Below, piece after piece: positions 61,438 to 64,000 of a DNA stretch of 64,000 nucleotides (position 1 is its first letter; every line of letters begins with the position of its first letter). Below the pieces are notes generated by a model, which saw only the letters and a program-made list of their open reading frames with translations, ran no database searches and was not told where the DNA came from. A program made the translations under genes and the position numbers. The DNA is from an uncultured Chitinophagaceae bacterium (GTDB lineage Bacteria > Bacteroidota > Bacteroidia > Chitinophagales > Chitinophagaceae): contig CALGAP010000016.1 in NCBI GenBank assembly GCA_937958995.1, forward strand, positions 62,001 to 126,000, given 5' to 3'.

Positions 61438-62802
61438 TTAGTTCATTAATGATTTTAATTCTCCTTTGGCCTTCAGCAGTTTTATTTCTGCCAGCCGGTA
61501 TTCGAGTTGACTTACGTTATAGGCATTCTGCGCATCAAACAGGGCATTTTGAGCGTCCAGCAAATCTGTCAACGGCGCCAGTCCCTGGTTATAGTTGTTT
61601 TGCGTATTCTCAAACACGCTCTGCGCGAGCCTGATATTCTTTTCCTGGTTATTTAATATGATAATGGCGTTGCTGATCTGCGTCTTCGCATTTTTGTAAT
61701 CGAGGTTCAGGCTTTGTTTGGCCTGCTCCATATCCTCTTTTATTTTTTTCAACTCCACATCTGCCTGCCTGATGCGTGCGCGGGTGGCGCCGCCGTTGAA
61801 GATGGGCACCTTCAGGCTCACACCCACGGTAGCTACATCGAACCAGTTGGCGCCGCTGCTGGCATCTTTAAATACGGGGAATGAGTTGGCCAGTCCCTGG
61901 TAACTATAGCTGCCGGACAAACTCAGTGAAGGATAATATTCTGCTTTCACAGCCTGCTTCTGAAAATCGAGCAGGTGCTGTTGTTTGGTCAGCAGTTTAA
62001 GTTCGGTTCTGCCATCCATATCCAGGCTATCGGGCAGATCAAGTGCGAAGGCTAATTGCTCAGATTGATCCCATTCCGGAATCTCTATAGGCGTTTCCAC
62101 CGGCATGCCAATGAAAAATTTCAATTGATTTTCGTAGAGGGCCAGCACATTCAATAATTGCTGGCGCTGGCTTTCGAGATTGGAGAGTTTTACATCAATG
62201 CGGTCAACGTCAATCTTTCTTCCCAATCCGTTTTCATACTGACCGCGGATTACTTTATATACTTCCTTGGTGGTAGCGATATTGCTATCGATGTTCACCA
62301 GCTGCTGTCGTTGCACATACACCTGGTAATAGCTGGTGGCTACCTGTTCAATTACTTTCTCTTCGGTGAGCTGATTGTTGAGTTGATAAAACTCGCGCGT
62401 TGTCTTCGCCGCCTTCAGACCGGTAAATACTGCCTGGTCGAATATGTTTTGCGATACACTCACACCCACGTTTGCGTTCCATTTTTGTCCAAATGCCACC
62501 AACATGGTTTGACCCGGGTTCACGGGATTGAGTTCACCGGGTAATGCGCTTTTTTGCAGCAGCGGGTTATAATTGAGTGCGCCGTTTCCGTTCACCTGCG
62601 GCAGCGCGCGTGCTCTTACTTCATCCACCTGGTAGTCGGCGTTTTCAACATCCAGTTTTGCTTTCTTAGCGTCGGCATAGTTCTGCAGTGCATACTGTAT
62701 GGCATCTTTCAGTGTGAGCCGCCTGCTGTCCTGCGCGTGGGCCACATTCGTAAACGTGATGCCGGCTAACAGGCTATACAGTATTTTCTTTCGTAGTGAC
62801 AT
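61438..62802 (-). CDS. TolC-family outer membrane efflux protein
   Basis: Outer-membrane duct of 454 residues. A signal ends around THVAHAQD. TLKDAIQYALQNYADAKKAKL starts the first OEP repeat, and VSLKVPIFNGGATRARI with YNQGLAPLTDLLDAQNAL mark the second. It precedes the adaptor by 18 bases and follows the TetR gene by 100 bases, in which a copy of the tetR operator lies. Confidence 0.94.
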   Translation of the reverse strand: MSLRKKILYSLLAGITFTNVAHAQDSRRLTLKDAIQYALQNYADAKKAKLDVENADYQVDEVRARALPQVNGNGALNYNPLLQKSALPGELNPVNPGQTMLVAFGQKWNANVGVSVSQNIFDQAVFTGLKAAKTTREFYQLNNQLTEEKVIEQVATSYYQVYVQRQQLVNIDSNIATTKEVYKVIRGQYENGLGRKIDVDRIDVKLSNLESQRQQLLNVLALYENQLKFFIGMPVETPIEIPEWDQSEQLAFALDLPDSLDMDGRTELKLLTKQQHLLDFQKQAVKAEYYPSLSLSGSYSYQGLANSFPVFKDASSGANWFDVATVGVSLKVPIFNGGATRARIRQADVELKKIKEDMEQAKQSLNLDYKNAKTQISNAIIILNNQEKNIRLAQSVFENTQNNYNQGLAPLTDLLDAQNALFDAQNAYNVSQLEYRLAEIKLLKAKGELKSLMN

Positions 62803-62863
62803 ATCTATCTGATTTCAGTTATTTTTTAATTGGTTGCCTTCCCTGTTTTCCTTATCAACTTTT

Positions 62864-62887
62864 CTGTTTAACATTTTTGTCAAATAA
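62864..62887. promoter_or_regulatory. Second copy of the TetR operator, before tolC
   Basis: CTGTTTAAC (62864-62872), six bases, then GTCAAATAA (62879-62887) repeats the layout of the site at 63508-63531 with a few changes. It is about 62 bases upstream of the tolC start at 62802, inside the promoter area. Confidence 0.6.
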
Positions 62888-62902
62888 GGGTCAAAAAAAA
62901 TG

Positions 62903-63505
62903 TTAGTCCTTAAACAGCACTTTTAAAATCGCTTGTTTACGTTCTTTCATCAGTGCTTCGTATTTTTTCTTTCCCAGCGACAATGAGCGTTCCATCAATG
63001 GACGCATAGCTAAAGGATAAGAAATGAGCGATACGAGGTTGAGCACAAACTGCATGGGATCCATTTCGGGAATGGTGCCTGCTTTCATCTCGCGCTCTAT
63101 TTCCTGTAAGAATGCCTTTTTTCTTTGTTCGTGATCGTCGCGGAATTTGGCGACGTTGTCAAGCAGTTCACCTGCATGCATATTAGCTGCCAGGTAACTG
63201 TCGAGGTAAGGATACTTCTGCGCATGCGCCATCCATACATCTATGAATCGTTCTATTTTTTGTTTGAAGCTCAGATCGCCTTTGGGCTCTTCCATCAGTT
63301 TCTCCTTGAACTCGGCATGGCCCTCGAGCCACACTTTTTCAAAGAGCAGGTCGCGCGACCTGAAATAATAGTGTACCAGCGTGCGGTTTACTCCCGCCGC
63401 GTCGGCAATCTCCTGGGTGGTAGCATTAAATCTACCTTCGGAGAAGAAGATCTTCTTCGCCGTTTCCTTTATCAACTCCTCGGTTGCTGAATCTTTCGTT
63501 GACAT
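62903..63505 (-). CDS. TetR/AcrR-family repressor of the adjacent efflux operon
   Basis: A 200-residue repressor. The N-terminal helix-turn-helix reads TTQEIADAAGVNRTLVHYYF near residues 25-44, the TetR signature, followed by RSRDLLFEKV. The remaining helices form the ligand and dimer domain. It sits directly upstream of tolC-adaptor-pump on the same strand. Matching inverted sites before it and before tolC indicate control of both its own gene and the pump. The inducer is unknown. Confidence 0.94.
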   Translation of the reverse strand: MSTKDSATEELIKETAKKIFFSEGRFNATTQEIADAAGVNRTLVHYYFRSRDLLFEKVWLEGHAEFKEKLMEEPKGDLSFKQKIERFIDVWMAHAQKYPYLDSYLAANMHAGELLDNVAKFRDDHEQRKKAFLQEIEREMKAGTIPEMDPMQFVLNLVSLISYPLAMRPLMERSLSLGKKKYEALMKERKQAILKVLFKD

Positions 63506-63507
63506 AA

Positions 63508-63536
63508 TTGTTTGACAAAATTGTTAAACAAAGGTA
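63508..63536 (-). promoter_or_regulatory. tetR promoter with TetR operator
   Basis: TTGTTTGAC (63508-63516), AAAATT, GTTAAACAA (63523-63531) is a 24-base inverted repeat with one mismatch, ending a few bases before the tetR ATG. The minus-strand -7 box TACCTTTG (63536-63529) overlaps its edge, so a bound repressor would cover the transcription start. Confidence 0.72.
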
Positions 63537-63697
63537 GGGAGATTTTGGAATAAAAAAATTATTTCAATAAAAAATTTAACTAAGGGGAAATGGGTAAAAA
63601 AGAAGTAGGCATTGATAATCAAATAAATACAGTAGCCCGACTTATGCCCTGCACGGGAACGGCCATTCGTCAATTTTTGCAGATTGTCAAACAGAGG

Positions 63698-64000
63698 CTA
63701 TTGTTCCTGCAGCCGCTCCATCACGGCCTGCTTGTAGAGGCGGCCGATAGGAATTTCGTGGTTGTTGAGTTTTACTGCGAGTCCATTATACCCAGACACT
63801 TTATCCAGGGACACCATATAAGAGCGGTGCACGCGCAGAAATTTATGTTCAGACAGCAGGTTTTCCATAGCAGAAATGGTTTGTTTCACCATAAAGTGTT
63901 TGCCATCTGCCAGGTGCACCATCACATAGTCTTTCCAGCTTTCAATCCAGGCGATTTCGTTGACCAGCACTTTCTTCATGTCTTTGTCCACCTTCAGGTA
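63698..64000 (-). CDS. LytTR-family response regulator, 5' truncated at edge
   Basis: The C-terminal LytTR DNA-binding domain of a third regulator in this window. The frame runs on past base 64000 (YLKVDKDMKKVLVNE), so the receiver domain is not in view. Marks are IAWIESWKDYVMVHLADGKH, then LLSEHKFLRVHRSYMVSLDKV and the end GRLYKQAVMERLQEQ. A kinase gene is expected beyond the window if it follows the pattern of the other two. Confidence 0.92.
   Translation of the reverse strand, partial: YLKVDKDMKKVLVNEIAWIESWKDYVMVHLADGKHFMVKQTISAMENLLSEHKFLRVHRSYMVSLDKVSGYNGLAVKLNNHEIPIGRLYKQAVMERLQEQ

Noticed and set aside
1..64000. CRISPR arrays, insertion sequences, integrases, rRNA or tRNA genes
   Set aside because: I looked for regularly spaced repeats, transposase motifs and RNA gene signatures on both strands and saw none that hold up.

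Overview
The window looks like chromosomal DNA of a Bacteroidota bacterium, most likely a member of the Chitinophagaceae. The evidence is a SusC/SusD pair at the left edge, LytS-type kinases paired with LytTR regulators, a T9SS sorting-domain-like protein, and repeated matches to the Bacteroidota -7 promoter element TAnnTTTG close upstream of start codons. No rRNA, tRNA, CRISPR array, transposase or phage structural gene is visible. Family assignment is an inference from gene style, not from a marker gene.

Layout. 1-4.7 kb: the 3'-truncated susD-like gene and its susC-like partner. 5.2-7.5 kb: proline synthesis proBA. 7.6-9.4 kb: small envelope proteins. 9.7-15.5 kb: a complete tripartite RND efflux operon (TolC, adaptor, pump). 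15.5-20.5 kb: a cytochrome-PQQ propeller dehydrogenase, a LytS/LytTR pair, a small basic protein and an outer-membrane beta-barrel protein. 20.8-23.8 kb: myo-inositol oxygenase divergent from a sodium:solute symporter. 23.9-28.4 kb: a dihaem cytochrome, a MocR-type regulator, a small secreted protein, a free-standing sorting-domain-like protein and a VOC protein. 28.4-33.7 kb: a dnaE-dinB operon behind tandem palindromic operators, next to a small regulator-like gene. 33.8-39.2 kb: small membrane proteins, a second LytS/LytTR pair, a large anchored protein of unknown role and an MFS exporter. 39.2-41.2 kb: an AT-rich island with a metallophosphoesterase and a wHTH/AbiEii-like nucleotidyltransferase pair. 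41.4-48.7 kb: a GluQRS-like enzyme, a methyltransferase, two AraC regulators, a vanadium haloperoxidase/PAP2 protein, a cupin and a MATE exporter. 49-57 kb: two class-C beta-lactamase-fold hydrolases, a GDPD-like protein, membrane proteins and a 1093-residue propeller-HEAT-cytochrome lipoprotein. 57.1-63.5 kb: a second tripartite RND operon led by its own TetR repressor. 63.7 kb to the edge: the end of a third LytTR regulator.

Most genes are ordinary housekeeping or envelope functions. The least explained signals are regulatory: (1) two copies of TACTAA-N5-TTAGTA before dnaE-dinB, a candidate damage-response operator with an 11-C tract and a 16-bp hairpin next to it; (2) matching GGACTA...TAGTCC pairs upstream of the MocR regulator and of the secreted-protein gene beyond it, pointing to a small regulon; (3) two copies of a TetR operator before tetR and before its efflux genes; (4) the AT-rich HTH-nucleotidyltransferase pair, a probable toxin-antitoxin or phage-defence module; and (5) a sorting domain encoded without any cargo.

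Limits: all family calls are from reading motifs by eye, without database searches, and operators are proposed from symmetry and position only.
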